A DNA stretch of 64,000 bases from an uncultured Bacteroides sp. (GTDB lineage: Bacteria > Bacteroidota > Bacteroidia > Bacteroidales > Bacteroidaceae). Positions 44,696 to 52,711 of the stretch are shown here, one piece after another; position 1 is the stretch's first letter; each line of letters opens with the position of its first letter. The stretch is taken from positions 33,436-97,435 of the forward strand of contig CAMAFR010000001.1 of NCBI GenBank assembly GCA_945833835.1, in the 5' to 3' direction. The notes under the pieces were generated by a model. The model saw only the letters and a program-made list of their open reading frames with translations, ran no database searches and was not told the origin of the DNA. The translations under genes and the position numbers were made by a program.

Positions 44696-44703
44696 CAAAG
44701 ATA
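44696..44703 (-). promoter_or_regulatory. -7 element very close to the putative porin start
   Basis: TATCTTTG on the minus strand ends 8 bases before the ATG at 44687. If used, the transcript would begin at or next to the start codon. Confidence 0.45.
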
Positions 44704-44789
44704 ACGAAATCTCCCAAAACAGTGCGGTTGCCGGGCAGATTATATGTGTTTTTGCGGTTCTAAAAAAGTTCGGGGAGGTGGCGGCAGGG

Positions 44790-45338
44790 TCATGCCGTCA
44801 CTTCCTCGATGATGTCCATGCCGATATGGATGGCCTCTTCGTTCATCGGTATCAGCTTGTGGTGCCGTTCGGGCAAAGTCTTGCGTAAGGCCTTGATGAC
44901 GCTTTCTATCGTGACGATGGGACGTATTTTCAGCAGTCCGCCCAGCACAATCATGTTGAAGGTCTTCGACATACCCCGTTCGTTGGCCTCGTCCATGGCA
45001 TCAATGCGGTAGATGCGGATGTCCTGGCGGGTGGGAGGGGTGGTGATGCCGTAGCCGTCGTAGATGAGCACGCCGCCCGGCTTCACTTTGTGTTCAAACT
45101 TGTCCAAGGAAGGCTGGTTCAAGATGATGGCCGTGTCATACCGGCTCAGGATGGGCGACGAGATGCGGTCGTCGCTCACGATGACCGTCACATTGGCCGT
45201 GCCGCCCCGCTGTTCGGGGCCGTAGGCCGGCATCCAGGTCACTTCCTTGTCCTCCATCAGTGCGGAGTAGGCCAGTATTTTGCCCATCGACAGCACACCC
45301 TGTCCGCCGAATCCTGCTATGATGATTTCTTCTTTCAT
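44790..45338 (-). CDS. 2-oxoacid:ferredoxin oxidoreductase gamma subunit
   Basis: A 182-residue gamma subunit of a 2-oxoacid:ferredoxin oxidoreductase. It has GFGGQGVLSMGKILAYSALMEDKEVTW near the N-terminus and YGPEQRGGTANVTVIVSDD, both typical of POR/KOR gamma domains. It ends the operon, 36 bases after the beta subunit gene. The enzyme oxidatively decarboxylates 2-oxoacids to acyl-CoA with reduction of ferredoxin; substrate class (2-oxoglutarate or branched-chain) is unresolved. Confidence 0.92.
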   Translation of the reverse strand: MKEEIIIAGFGGQGVLSMGKILAYSALMEDKEVTWMPAYGPEQRGGTANVTVIVSDDRISSPILSRYDTAIILNQPSLDKFEHKVKPGGVLIYDGYGITTPPTRQDIRIYRIDAMDEANERGMSKTFNMIVLGGLLKIRPIVTIESVIKALRKTLPERHHKLIPMNEEAIHIGMDIIEEVTA

Positions 45339-45374
45339 ACTGTTCTGTTTTGAGGTTAGTTGTTCCTTCGGTTC

Positions 45375-46145
45375 CTACAAATCTGTCGTGTCCTTCAGGT
45401 CGCCCGGCGGATAGAACGGGAACATGTGTTCCTCCATCCACTGGTTGGCGGCGTTGGGGGTCATTTTCCAGCCCGAGTTGCAGGTGGACACGATTTCCAC
45501 CAGGCTGGACCCCTGTCCGGTCATCGAGCACTCGAACGCCTTGCGGATGGCCTTTTTGGCCTTGCGGATGGCGGCCACGGTGTGTACGCTTTGTCGGGTG
45601 ACGTAGGCCGTCCCTTGCAGGGTGGCGGCTATTTCGGTCACCTTCAGGGGGTAGCCGTGTATCTCGGGCACCCGTCCGTAAGGGCAGGTGGCCGTTTTCA
45701 TGCCCAGCAGGGTGGTCGGTGCCATTTGCCCGCCGGTCATGCCGTAGATGGCGTTGTTGATGAAGATGATGGTGATGTGCTCGCCCCGGTTCAAGGCGTG
45801 GATGGTTTCGGCCGTGCCGATGCAGGCCAGGTCGCCGTCGCCCTGATAGGTGAACACCAACCGGTCGGGCCACAGCCGCTTGATGGCCGAGGCCAATGCC
45901 GGCGCGCGTCCGTGGGCAGCCTCCTGGCAGTCGATGTCCAGGTAGTTGTACATGAATACGGCACATCCCACCGGACTGATGCCGACGGTCTTTTCGGCCA
46001 TGCCCATCTCGTCAATGACTTCGGCGATGAGCTTGTGCACCACCCCGTGGCTGCATCCCGGGCAGTAGTGCATATTGTTGTCATTCAGCAGCCGTGGCTT
46101 CTGGTACACCAGGTGCTCGGGCTTGATGAGGTCTTCTTTTGTCAT
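45375..46145 (-). CDS. 2-oxoacid:ferredoxin oxidoreductase beta subunit (TPP-binding)
   Basis: The thiamine-diphosphate-binding beta subunit, 256 residues. NMHYCPGCSHGVVHKLIAEV opens it with cysteines of the Fe-S region, and YQGDGDLACIGTAETIHALNRGEHITIIFINNAIYGMTGGQ is the GDG…N TPP motif. The LMGMKTATCPYGR-like stretch, here LLGMKTATCPYGR, is typical of KOR/VOR beta. It shares the active site with the alpha subunit encoded upstream. Confidence 0.93.
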   Translation of the reverse strand: MTKEDLIKPEHLVYQKPRLLNDNNMHYCPGCSHGVVHKLIAEVIDEMGMAEKTVGISPVGCAVFMYNYLDIDCQEAAHGRAPALASAIKRLWPDRLVFTYQGDGDLACIGTAETIHALNRGEHITIIFINNAIYGMTGGQMAPTTLLGMKTATCPYGRVPEIHGYPLKVTEIAATLQGTAYVTRQSVHTVAAIRKAKKAIRKAFECSMTGQGSSLVEIVSTCNSGWKMTPNAANQWMEEHMFPFYPPGDLKDTTDL

Positions 46146-46157
46146 AACTCAGTTGTT

Positions 46158-46334
46158 TTAGCGTAGAAAGAAACGTAATACAAACTCTATCATCTTGATG
46201 CACAGAGCGGCTCCGCATACATAGAAGAACCAGCTCTTGTCGTCGCCCAAGGCAAAATAGAGGATGAACGAGGCCAGTGCTCCGATGAGGAACACCACAT
46301 TGAGGGCAGCCCGTATCTGGTCGATGTTGTTCAT
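46158..46334 (-). CDS. 58-residue membrane protein inside the oxidoreductase operon
   Basis: A short frame, MNNIDQIRAALNVVFLIGAL at the start and IEFVLRFFLR at the end, between the alpha and beta subunit genes (16 bases after one stop, 12 before the next start). It has two membrane helices at about 12-28 and 35-52 separated by LGDDKSW. I do not recognise it. Close packing in the operon says it is real and expressed with the complex; it might hold the otherwise soluble enzyme at the membrane, which is inference. Confidence 0.7.
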   Translation of the reverse strand: MNNIDQIRAALNVVFLIGALASFILYFALGDDKSWFFYVCGAALCIKMIEFVLRFFLR

Positions 46335-46350
46335 GGTTGGAGAGGGGGGG

Positions 46351-47433
46351 TTAAGGATGGATGAATTTCTGTCGGAGGGCCGCTGTCACTTCATCGGGGT
46401 CGGGCACGATGCCGCCCAGACGTCCGAAGTGTTCCACCGGCTTGCTGCATTTCACGGCCAGCCGTACGTCTTCAATCATTTGTCCGCTGTTCAGTTCCAC
46501 CACTAAGAGGCCCTTCACGTGTTCCGCCCGCTGTGCCAATGCTTCGGCCGGGAACGGCCAGAGGGTGATGGGGCGGAACAGTCCTACCCGGATGCCTTCT
46601 TCGCGGGCGTGCTCCATGGCTTTCTGGGCGATGCGGGCACAGGAGCCGAAGGCCACGATGAGATAGTCGGCATCCTCGCAGTCCAGTTCCTCATAGCGGG
46701 TCTCTTTGGCCTGTATCTCTTCGTATTTGGCCTGCATGTGCAGGTTGCGTTGTTCCATGATGGCAGGATCCAGTTCCAGCGAGGTGATGACATTGGGCCG
46801 CCGGCCTTTGCATCCCGTGGTGGCCCACGGGCATTGGGCAATGATTTCGGCTTCCGTGCGGCGGGGACGGAATTCGGGCAGTTCCACCTTTTCCATCATC
46901 TGCCCTACCACCCCGTCGGCCAGTATCATGGCCGGATTCCGGTATTTGAAAGCCAGTTCGAAGGCCAGTCCCACAAAATCGGCCATTTCCTGTACCGACG
47001 AGGGGGCCAAGGCTATCAGGTGGTAGTCACCGTGTCCGCCTCCCTTGGTGGTCTGGAAGTAGTCGGCCTGGCTGGGCTGTATGGTGCCCAGTCCCGGTCC
47101 GCCGCGCATCACGTTCACCACTAAGCAGGGCAGTTCCGCCCCGGCGATGTAGGAGATACCTTCCTGCTTCAGGCTCACGCCCGGGCTGGACGAGGAGGTC
47201 ATGACCATTTTCCCGCTGCCCGCGCCTCCATACACCATGTTGATGGCGGCCACTTCACTTTCGGCCTGGAGCACCACCATACCGGTGGTTTCCCATGGTT
47301 TCTGTTCGGCAAGGGTTTCCAGTACTTCCGACTGCGGGGTGATGGGATACCCGAAGTATCCGTCCACTCCCAGGCGGATGGCGGCATGGGCGATTGCCTC
47401 GTTGCCTTTCATTAGAACGACTTCTTTTGCCAT
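46351..47433 (-). CDS. vorB: 2-oxoacid:ferredoxin oxidoreductase alpha subunit, VorB type
   Basis: A 360-residue alpha subunit covering the pyrimidine-binding and C-terminal domains. MKGNEAIAHAAIRLGVDGYFGYPITPQSEVLE is the N-terminal signature, with ESEVAAINMVYGGAGSGKMVMTSSSSPGVSL and GGPGLGTIQPSQADY following. Its annotated relatives in Bacteroides are called 3-methyl-2-oxobutanoate dehydrogenase VorB, so branched-chain oxoacids are a likely substrate, but KorA-type activity on 2-oxoglutarate is also possible. Confidence 0.92.
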   Translation of the reverse strand: MAKEVVLMKGNEAIAHAAIRLGVDGYFGYPITPQSEVLETLAEQKPWETTGMVVLQAESEVAAINMVYGGAGSGKMVMTSSSSPGVSLKQEGISYIAGAELPCLVVNVMRGGPGLGTIQPSQADYFQTTKGGGHGDYHLIALAPSSVQEMADFVGLAFELAFKYRNPAMILADGVVGQMMEKVELPEFRPRRTEAEIIAQCPWATTGCKGRRPNVITSLELDPAIMEQRNLHMQAKYEEIQAKETRYEELDCEDADYLIVAFGSCARIAQKAMEHAREEGIRVGLFRPITLWPFPAEALAQRAEHVKGLLVVELNSGQMIEDVRLAVKCSKPVEHFGRLGGIVPDPDEVTAALRQKFIHP

Positions 47434-47469
47434 AATTCTTTTTGGTTATTTAGCTGTTACGCATTGCTG

Positions 47470-47700
47470 TTATTCCTCGCTTTTGGCTCTGTACACGGTG
47501 AGGCAGGCATCCGGGCAGACAATGGCGCACGAGGCGCAGCCCACACACGTGTCCTCGGCCACTTGTTGTACATAATTGTATCCTCTCGGGTTTACTTTAG
47601 GGGTCAGTGCCAGGACGTGGAGCGGGCAAGCCGTCACGCAGAGGCTGCATCCTTTGCATCGGTCCGTGTTCACAATGACAACACCTTTCATTTTAGCCAT
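47470..47700 (-). CDS. 2x[4Fe-4S] ferredoxin subunit of the oxidoreductase
   Basis: A 76-residue delta-type subunit with two clusters: CKGCSLCVTACPLHVL and CVGCASCAIVCPDACL, each a full CX2CX2CX3CP motif. It passes electrons from the alpha/beta core to soluble ferredoxin. I start at 47700 (MAKMKGVVIV). It lies 36 bases ahead of the alpha subunit gene. Confidence 0.93.
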   Translation of the reverse strand: MAKMKGVVIVNTDRCKGCSLCVTACPLHVLALTPKVNPRGYNYVQQVAEDTCVGCASCAIVCPDACLTVYRAKSEE

Positions 47701-47713
47701 AAGCAATTTTATC

Positions 47714-47992
47714 TTATTGATTAAACATATCTTTATGATAGAAGTTCAGGATGTCCATCAGCATGGCCCGCGCTGCGGTGGCGGGGCCCGATGCGTCCAG
47801 TGCGATGGCTTCCTGATAGTTGTTAAGGGCGTTTTGCCAGTCCCCCTTTTTGCGGAACGCATTTCCCAGGAGGTAGTAGGCATCGGCGGCAGGCGGGTTG
47901 TCCGACCGCAGGATTTCTTGCAGTGCGTCAATCGCGGTGTCGGTGTCCCCCCGCTTCAAGGTCATTTTAATAGCTTTCAGTTTTTCGTCCAT
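47714..47992 (-). CDS. Small TPR protein, first in the oxidoreductase operon
   Basis: A 92-residue protein with two tetratricopeptide-like helix pairs: AIDALQEILRSDNPPAADAYYLLGNAFRKKGDWQNALNNYQEAIALD. It probably acts as a protein-protein adaptor. It precedes the ferredoxin subunit by 13 bases, so it belongs to the same operon; a role in assembly of the complex is possible but unproven. The -7 box for the operon is upstream at 48023-48030. Confidence 0.85.
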   Translation of the reverse strand: MDEKLKAIKMTLKRGDTDTAIDALQEILRSDNPPAADAYYLLGNAFRKKGDWQNALNNYQEAIALDASGPATAARAMLMDILNFYHKDMFNQ

Positions 47993-48022
47993 CCTGCTTC
48001 TGAATCATCGTTATAATACGCA

Positions 48023-48050
48023 CAAAGATAAACTATATTTTTCTGTCAAA
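48023..48050 (-). promoter_or_regulatory. Promoter of the 2-oxoacid oxidoreductase operon
   Basis: On the minus strand TTTG (48050-48047) is followed after 16 bases by TATCTTTG (48030-48023). The spacing is about three bases shorter than usual. Confidence 0.5.
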
Positions 48051-48191
48051 TGGCTTTTTTATCAGTTAAAATGTCCTATCCGAAAAAAATAATTTCTCCA
48101 ACCGTCTGTAATAGTCTGGTTGACAGGTTGTTTATGATATGCTAAAGATGTTTCATCTGAAAACGTTTCTTTGGCAACCTTCTATTCTTCA

Positions 48192-48237
48192 GCACAGCGG
48201 TACGAGGCCGCAGCAGGCCCTTTTCCTACCGCTGTGC
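48192..48237. other. Hairpin in the divergent KOR/Nfn intergenic region
   Basis: GCACAGCGGTA (48192-48202) pairs perfectly with TACCGCTGTGC (48227-48237); a second GC-rich hairpin (GCCGGCTGGCC with GGCCGGC) follows to about 48272. No T tract follows. The 370-base gap 48051-48420 otherwise holds only the two promoters. Confidence 0.5.
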
Positions 48238-48341
48238 CGGCTGGCCGTTGCGCTCCTTCAGAGAGGCCGGCGGGTCTGTCGGATTGGGGAAGCCAAATCG
48301 TCTTTGTCCGTCAAAACAGCGGCCGAAAAAACTGAAAATCA

Positions 48342-48372
48342 TTTGCGTATATCTTTTTTAATAGTACCTTTG
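48342..48372 (+). promoter_or_regulatory. Promoter of the fused NfnAB-like gene
   Basis: TTTG (48342-48345), 19 bases, TACCTTTG (48365-48372): a complete Bacteroidota promoter, about 55 bases before the start codon. Confidence 0.8.
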
Positions 48373-48431
48373 CACAAATTTCAGACAAAAATCAATTGAT
48401 AAGAAATAATAACTAACTATTGTATTTGGAA

Positions 48432-50732
48432 ATGAACAAAATTATTTCAAAAGAACACTTTTCAGAGAAAGTCTTCAAGCTCGTCATCGAGGCTCCTCTG
48501 ATAGCCAAGTCGCGCAAGGCGGGACACTTTGTCATCGTCCGCGTGGGTGAGAAAGGCGAGCGTATGCCGCTCACCATTGCCGAGGCCGACCCCGTGAAGG
48601 GAACCATCACCCTGGTGGTGCAGGAGGTGGGCTTGTCGTCCACCCGTCTGTGCGAGCTTCAGGAGGGAGATTATATAACAGATGTGGTGGGTCCGTTGGG
48701 CAAAGCCACCCATATCGAGAATTTCGGCACGGTGGTCTGCGCCGGTGGCGGTGTGGGCGTTGCCCCGATGCTGCCCATTGTGCAGGCCCTCAAGGCAGCC
48801 GGCAACCGCGTGGTGACCGTGCTGGCCGGACGTACCAAGGAACTGATTATCCTGGAGCAGGAGATGCGCGCCAGTTCGGATGAAGTAATTATCATGACAG
48901 ACGACGGCTCGTATGGCCGCAAGGGACTCGTCACCGAAGGTATCGAGGAGATCATCCGCCGTGAGAAGGTGGACAAGTGTTTTGCCATCGGTCCGGCCAT
49001 CATGATGAAGTTCGTCTGTCTGCTGACCAAGAAATACGAGATACCTACCGATGTGTCGCTCAACACCATCATGGTGGACGGTACCGGCATGTGCGGTGCC
49101 TGCCGCATCACGGTAGGGGGCAAGACCCGTTTTGTGTGTGTGGACGGACCGGAGTTCGACGGCCACCAGGTGGATTTCGACGAGATGCTCAAGCGGATGG
49201 GGGCCTTCAAGGATATCGAGCGCAACGAGATGCACAAGCTCGAAGAGGAACATGCCGGAGCCTGTGAGGCGGTGAAGGCGGCCGATGACCGCAATGCCGA
49301 CTGGCGCGAGGCACTCCGCAAGTCGATGAAGCCGAAGGAACGGACCGCCATTCCGCGGGTCAAGATGAACGAGCTCGACCCCGAATACCGTTCGCACAGC
49401 CGCAAGGAGGAAGTCAACCTGGGGCTCAACGAAGAACAGGCGCTGACCGAGGCCAAGCGTTGTCTGGACTGCGCCAACCCCTCGTGTATGCAGGGTTGCC
49501 CCGTGGGCATCAACATCCCCGGTTTTGTGAAGAACATCGAGCGCGGCGAGTTCCTGGAGGCGGCCCGTGTGCTGAAGCAGACCAGTGCCCTGCCGGCCGT
49601 GTGCGGCCGTGTGTGTCCGCAGGAGAAGCAGTGCGAGTCGAAGTGCATCCACCTCAAGATGGGTCACGAGGCGGTGGCCATCGGCTACTTGGAGCGTTTT
49701 GCCGCCGACTATGAGCGCGAGAGCGGACAGATTTCCGTGCCCGAAGTGGCGGCTGCCAAGGGCATCAAGGTGGCGGTGGTAGGTTCGGGTCCTGCCGGTC
49801 TGTCGTTTGCGGGCGACATGGCCAAGAAGGGCTACGAAGTGACGGTGTTCGAGGCGCTGCACGAGATTGGCGGTGTCTTGAAATACGGCATTCCCGAATT
49901 CCGTCTGCCCAACAAGATTGTCGACGTGGAAATCAGCAATCTGGAGAAGATGGGCGTGCATTTCCTCAAAGACTGCATCGTGGGCAAGACCATCAGTGTG
50001 GATGACCTCAAGGCCGAAGGCTTCAAGGGGGTCTTTGTGGCTTCGGGTGCGGGCCTGCCCAACTTCATGAACATTCCGGGCGAGAACTCCATCAACATCA
50101 TGTCTTCCAACGAATACCTGACCCGTGTCAACCTGATGGATGCGGCCAGTGACGACTCGGACACACCGGTCACCTTCGGTAAGCGGGTGGCGGTGATTGG
50201 CGGTGGCAACACGGCCATGGACTCTGTGCGTACGGCCCGCCGTCTGGGTGCCGAACGGGCGATGATTATCTACCGTCGTTCGGAAGCCGAGATGCCGGCC
50301 CGCCTCGAAGAGGTGAAGCACGCCAAAGAAGAGGGCGTGGAGTTCCTCACCCTGCACAATCCCATCGAGTACATTGCCGACGAGAAGGGGCGCGTCAAGC
50401 AGGTGGTGCTCCAGCGCATGGAGCTGGGCGAACCCGATGCCTCAGGCCGTCGTTCACCCGTGCCGGTGCCCGGTGCCATCGAGACGATAGACATCGATAT
50501 GGCCATTGTCAGCGTAGGCGTATCGCCCAATCCCATTGTGCCGCATTCCATCGAGGGCCTCGAATTGGGACGCAAGGGCACGATTGCTGTCAATGACGAC
50601 ATGCAGTCCAGCATCCCCACCATCTTTGCGGGCGGTGACATTGTCCGCGGAGGTGCTACGGTCATCTTGGCGATGGGCGACGGTCGCCGTGCGGCTGCCG
50701 CGATGGACAAACTGCTGTCTGCCGAAGCCTGA
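48432..50732 (+). CDS. Fused NfnA-NfnB-like ferredoxin:NADP+ oxidoreductase
   Basis: A 766-residue fusion. The first 275 residues resemble the FAD/NAD-binding electron-transfer subunit of dihydroorotate dehydrogenase B, sulfide dehydrogenase and NfnA, with a small Fe-S cysteine group in GTGMCGACRITVGGKTRFVC. The rest is a glutamate-synthase-small-subunit/NfnB flavoprotein: cluster cysteines in CLDCANPSCMQGCPVG and CGRVCPQEKQCESKC, FAD fold VAVVGSGPAGLSFAGDMAKKG, and NADPH fold VAVIGGGNTAMDSVRTARRLGAERA. Databases usually name it a bifunctional DHODB NAD-binding subunit/glutamate synthase. Electron-bifurcating ferredoxin-NADP transfer is the best inference, fitting the divergent ferredoxin-reducing operon. 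Confidence 0.88.
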   Translation: MNKIISKEHFSEKVFKLVIEAPLIAKSRKAGHFVIVRVGEKGERMPLTIAEADPVKGTITLVVQEVGLSSTRLCELQEGDYITDVVGPLGKATHIENFGTVVCAGGGVGVAPMLPIVQALKAAGNRVVTVLAGRTKELIILEQEMRASSDEVIIMTDDGSYGRKGLVTEGIEEIIRREKVDKCFAIGPAIMMKFVCLLTKKYEIPTDVSLNTIMVDGTGMCGACRITVGGKTRFVCVDGPEFDGHQVDFDEMLKRMGAFKDIERNEMHKLEEEHAGACEAVKAADDRNADWREALRKSMKPKERTAIPRVKMNELDPEYRSHSRKEEVNLGLNEEQALTEAKRCLDCANPSCMQGCPVGINIPGFVKNIERGEFLEAARVLKQTSALPAVCGRVCPQEKQCESKCIHLKMGHEAVAIGYLERFAADYERESGQISVPEVAAAKGIKVAVVGSGPAGLSFAGDMAKKGYEVTVFEALHEIGGVLKYGIPEFRLPNKIVDVEISNLEKMGVHFLKDCIVGKTISVDDLKAEGFKGVFVASGAGLPNFMNIPGENSINIMSSNEYLTRVNLMDAASDDSDTPVTFGKRVAVIGGGNTAMDSVRTARRLGAERAMIIYRRSEAEMPARLEEVKHAKEEGVEFLTLHNPIEYIADEKGRVKQVVLQRMELGEPDASGRRSPVPVPGAIETIDIDMAIVSVGVSPNPIVPHSIEGLELGRKGTIAVNDDMQSSIPTIFAGGDIVRGGATVILAMGDGRRAAAAMDKLLSAEA

Positions 50733-50754
50733 CCCTACCTTATTTATATGGAAC

Positions 50755-50820
50755 AGAAAGCCACCGGGCCGGTCGAGGGATGGATGCCGATTCCCTCGCC
50801 GCCCGGTGGCTTTCTGTTGT
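50755..50820. terminator. Bidirectional terminator, NfnAB-like gene and fimbrial operon
   Basis: GAAAGCCACCGGG (50757-50769) pairs with CCCGGTGGCTTTC (50802-50814) with an inner GAGGGA/TCCCTC stem; T-rich bases follow on the plus strand. It lies between convergent stops at 50732 and 50845. Confidence 0.85.
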
Positions 50821-50844
50821 CAGGAGGCTCGTGCTGCCGCTTGC

Positions 50845-52662
50845 TTAGAAGGCAAGGATGCAGCGGACGTGTTTGACATTTGTTTTATTAGAAAAAATGT
50901 AATCGGCGTTCTGTAAGGTACCCTCCGTATCGTAATCGTAGTTGAGGGCCCATGATGCCTCACCGCTCATCATAGATGGATAGTGTTCGGAGGAGGTCCA
51001 TAATTTATCTGGGAGCTTCTCTCCTCCTGCTTTTACCAATGAGGTATTGAGGGTGGCAATAGCCGGACAGCTAATCTCACTTTCATCAATTTTCTGAAAT
51101 GCGTTCTCTTCTAAATCGAATTTTTTCCCGGAAACTTCTTCCATCATCAGCATCAGTTCGCCCATACTCGGAACGTACCAACCAGTACTGCTGAAGTTGA
51201 CAGGGGGGTTATCTCGGTACTCCTTTCCAACGCGGAAGGTGGGGTAGTTGGTGAGGTTTTGTGTGAAGCCCCACTGACAATGTTTGTAGCCGTCATAATC
51301 TATATAAGCTTCGTTCAAGTAGTCATAATCCGGCAATGCTTCATCAGGAGTATTCGTTGTTTTCCATTGGACGGGTTCGGTGGAAGTAGCGTTCTTCAGG
51401 GCGATGGCCAGACCGTGTTGCGACAAGGTGGAGCCTGTCAGTTTGGCTTTGACCCCATCGCCCAGTTTCGGGTCATCCAGATTCTCTGTCAGGTAGAAGA
51501 CGATGCCGACCACTTGACTTTGTTGGGAGGCCGTCAGGGTAGCCTTTTTGGACATAATCATGCCGTTGCTCATCAGGAAATCGCCCGGAGCAATGATGCC
51601 TCCCGCCAGATCATCCGAGCTGACCGGAATTTTAACATTCTCGCTGTCCCAATCGGCTACTGCAACATAAAACCGCAGGCCGCTACCGCTCTTTTCGCTT
51701 ACCAAGATACGGTAGTAGGTATTGCGCTTCACAGGGAGCTCGTGTTCCGTGCCGTTGCTGTCATGCTGCTTGAATTCCACCGTGTGAGTATAGCTGGTTC
51801 CTTCTTTTGTGTACACGATTTCTAACTTGGGGGCAGTGGTTGCAGTACCGCCTGTCAGGTTTTCGTAGCTGTAAATCTTCGCCGCATAGGTGTTGCCCGT
51901 TGCATCGGTAGCATCGTTACCAACAAGGGTCATGAGATAGTCCATATCATGCAGTACTTCTCCCGTGCTTGTCCAACTCTCAGGAGAGTCCACCTTCAGT
52001 CGGGTCTGTTTTGCACGGTTTTTGAAGGTCACTTTCGTGATGGTGACTCCGTTGGCCAGGTTGACGATGTCCACACGGGCCATGGCGCGGGTCAGATCCA
52101 CTGTTCCTAACGATGCCGATCCGTTCTGGGGCAGATAGATGCTGTAGAAGTCGCTGGTCATCAGTTTGGAGTTTTCGTCCGGGTCGGCTGTTGTGGTGAG
52201 TCCTTTGAAGTTGTCCAAGGTGGAAGCAGTTGTCAGGTTTTGGATGGCCTGCAACAGCGTTGCGTCCGGATTGGCCACCAAGCACATCGTGTATTTTGTT
52301 TGGCTGGACAGCTCGATGGTATATTCCTGTCCGTCCGTCGGGTTCAGGATTTCTTTGCATTCGATGAAGGTCTCGTTATCTTGGGGCTGTACCGTTCCGG
52401 TCTGCTCCACGTTGCCGTTAAAGAAGACGGCCACCAAGCGATGGATGGTACGTTCGGCATCCGTCTGGATGGCGCGTTCCGTTGTGCTGCGTCCTGCCGC
52501 TGCGCCACCGAGGCGGAAGGTCAGCTTTCCGGTAGTCTGCACGGTGGCCGTTGGCTCCTGCGGTTCGTCCGCTGTCGGCAGGTTGTCCGATGAGCAGCTG
52601 ATGGCCCACAGTCCGGCGCACAACACCGGGATATAGAAAAATAGCTTTTTGAATCTTTTCAT
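50845..52662 (-). CDS. Long fimbrillin-like lipoprotein with C-terminal module (copy 2)
   Basis: A 605-residue surface protein. The lipoprotein signal ends at ISC (Cys23). The next part, GKLTFRLGGAAAGRSTTERAIQTDAERTIHRLVAVFF, is the N-terminal strand and Arg-rich cleavage region of type V pilins, followed by fimbrillin beta sandwiches to about 400. The last 150 residues hold GWYVPSMGELMLMMEEVSGKKF, a W-TSSEHYPS segment and the final VKHVRCILAF, resembling the Fib_succ_major/DUF1566 type of lectin-like module. It is probably a tip or side adhesin. It is the last gene of the operon and a diverged duplicate of 53966-55807. Confidence 0.82.
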   Translation of the reverse strand: MKRFKKLFFYIPVLCAGLWAISCSSDNLPTADEPQEPTATVQTTGKLTFRLGGAAAGRSTTERAIQTDAERTIHRLVAVFFNGNVEQTGTVQPQDNETFIECKEILNPTDGQEYTIELSSQTKYTMCLVANPDATLLQAIQNLTTASTLDNFKGLTTTADPDENSKLMTSDFYSIYLPQNGSASLGTVDLTRAMARVDIVNLANGVTITKVTFKNRAKQTRLKVDSPESWTSTGEVLHDMDYLMTLVGNDATDATGNTYAAKIYSYENLTGGTATTAPKLEIVYTKEGTSYTHTVEFKQHDSNGTEHELPVKRNTYYRILVSEKSGSGLRFYVAVADWDSENVKIPVSSDDLAGGIIAPGDFLMSNGMIMSKKATLTASQQSQVVGIVFYLTENLDDPKLGDGVKAKLTGSTLSQHGLAIALKNATSTEPVQWKTTNTPDEALPDYDYLNEAYIDYDGYKHCQWGFTQNLTNYPTFRVGKEYRDNPPVNFSSTGWYVPSMGELMLMMEEVSGKKFDLEENAFQKIDESEISCPAIATLNTSLVKAGGEKLPDKLWTSSEHYPSMMSGEASWALNYDYDTEGTLQNADYIFSNKTNVKHVRCILAF

Positions 52663-52711
52663 AAGGCTTGTTGTTTATGGAATGTAGGGTAAAGGGTTGA
52701 TTCACTCCGGG

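Noticed and set aside
48462..50357. Minus-strand open frame of 631 codons
   Set aside because: It lies wholly opposite the fused NfnAB-like gene, which has clear domains and a promoter. The antisense product is His/Leu/Gly-rich with no motif; such frames are common opposite GC-rich genes.
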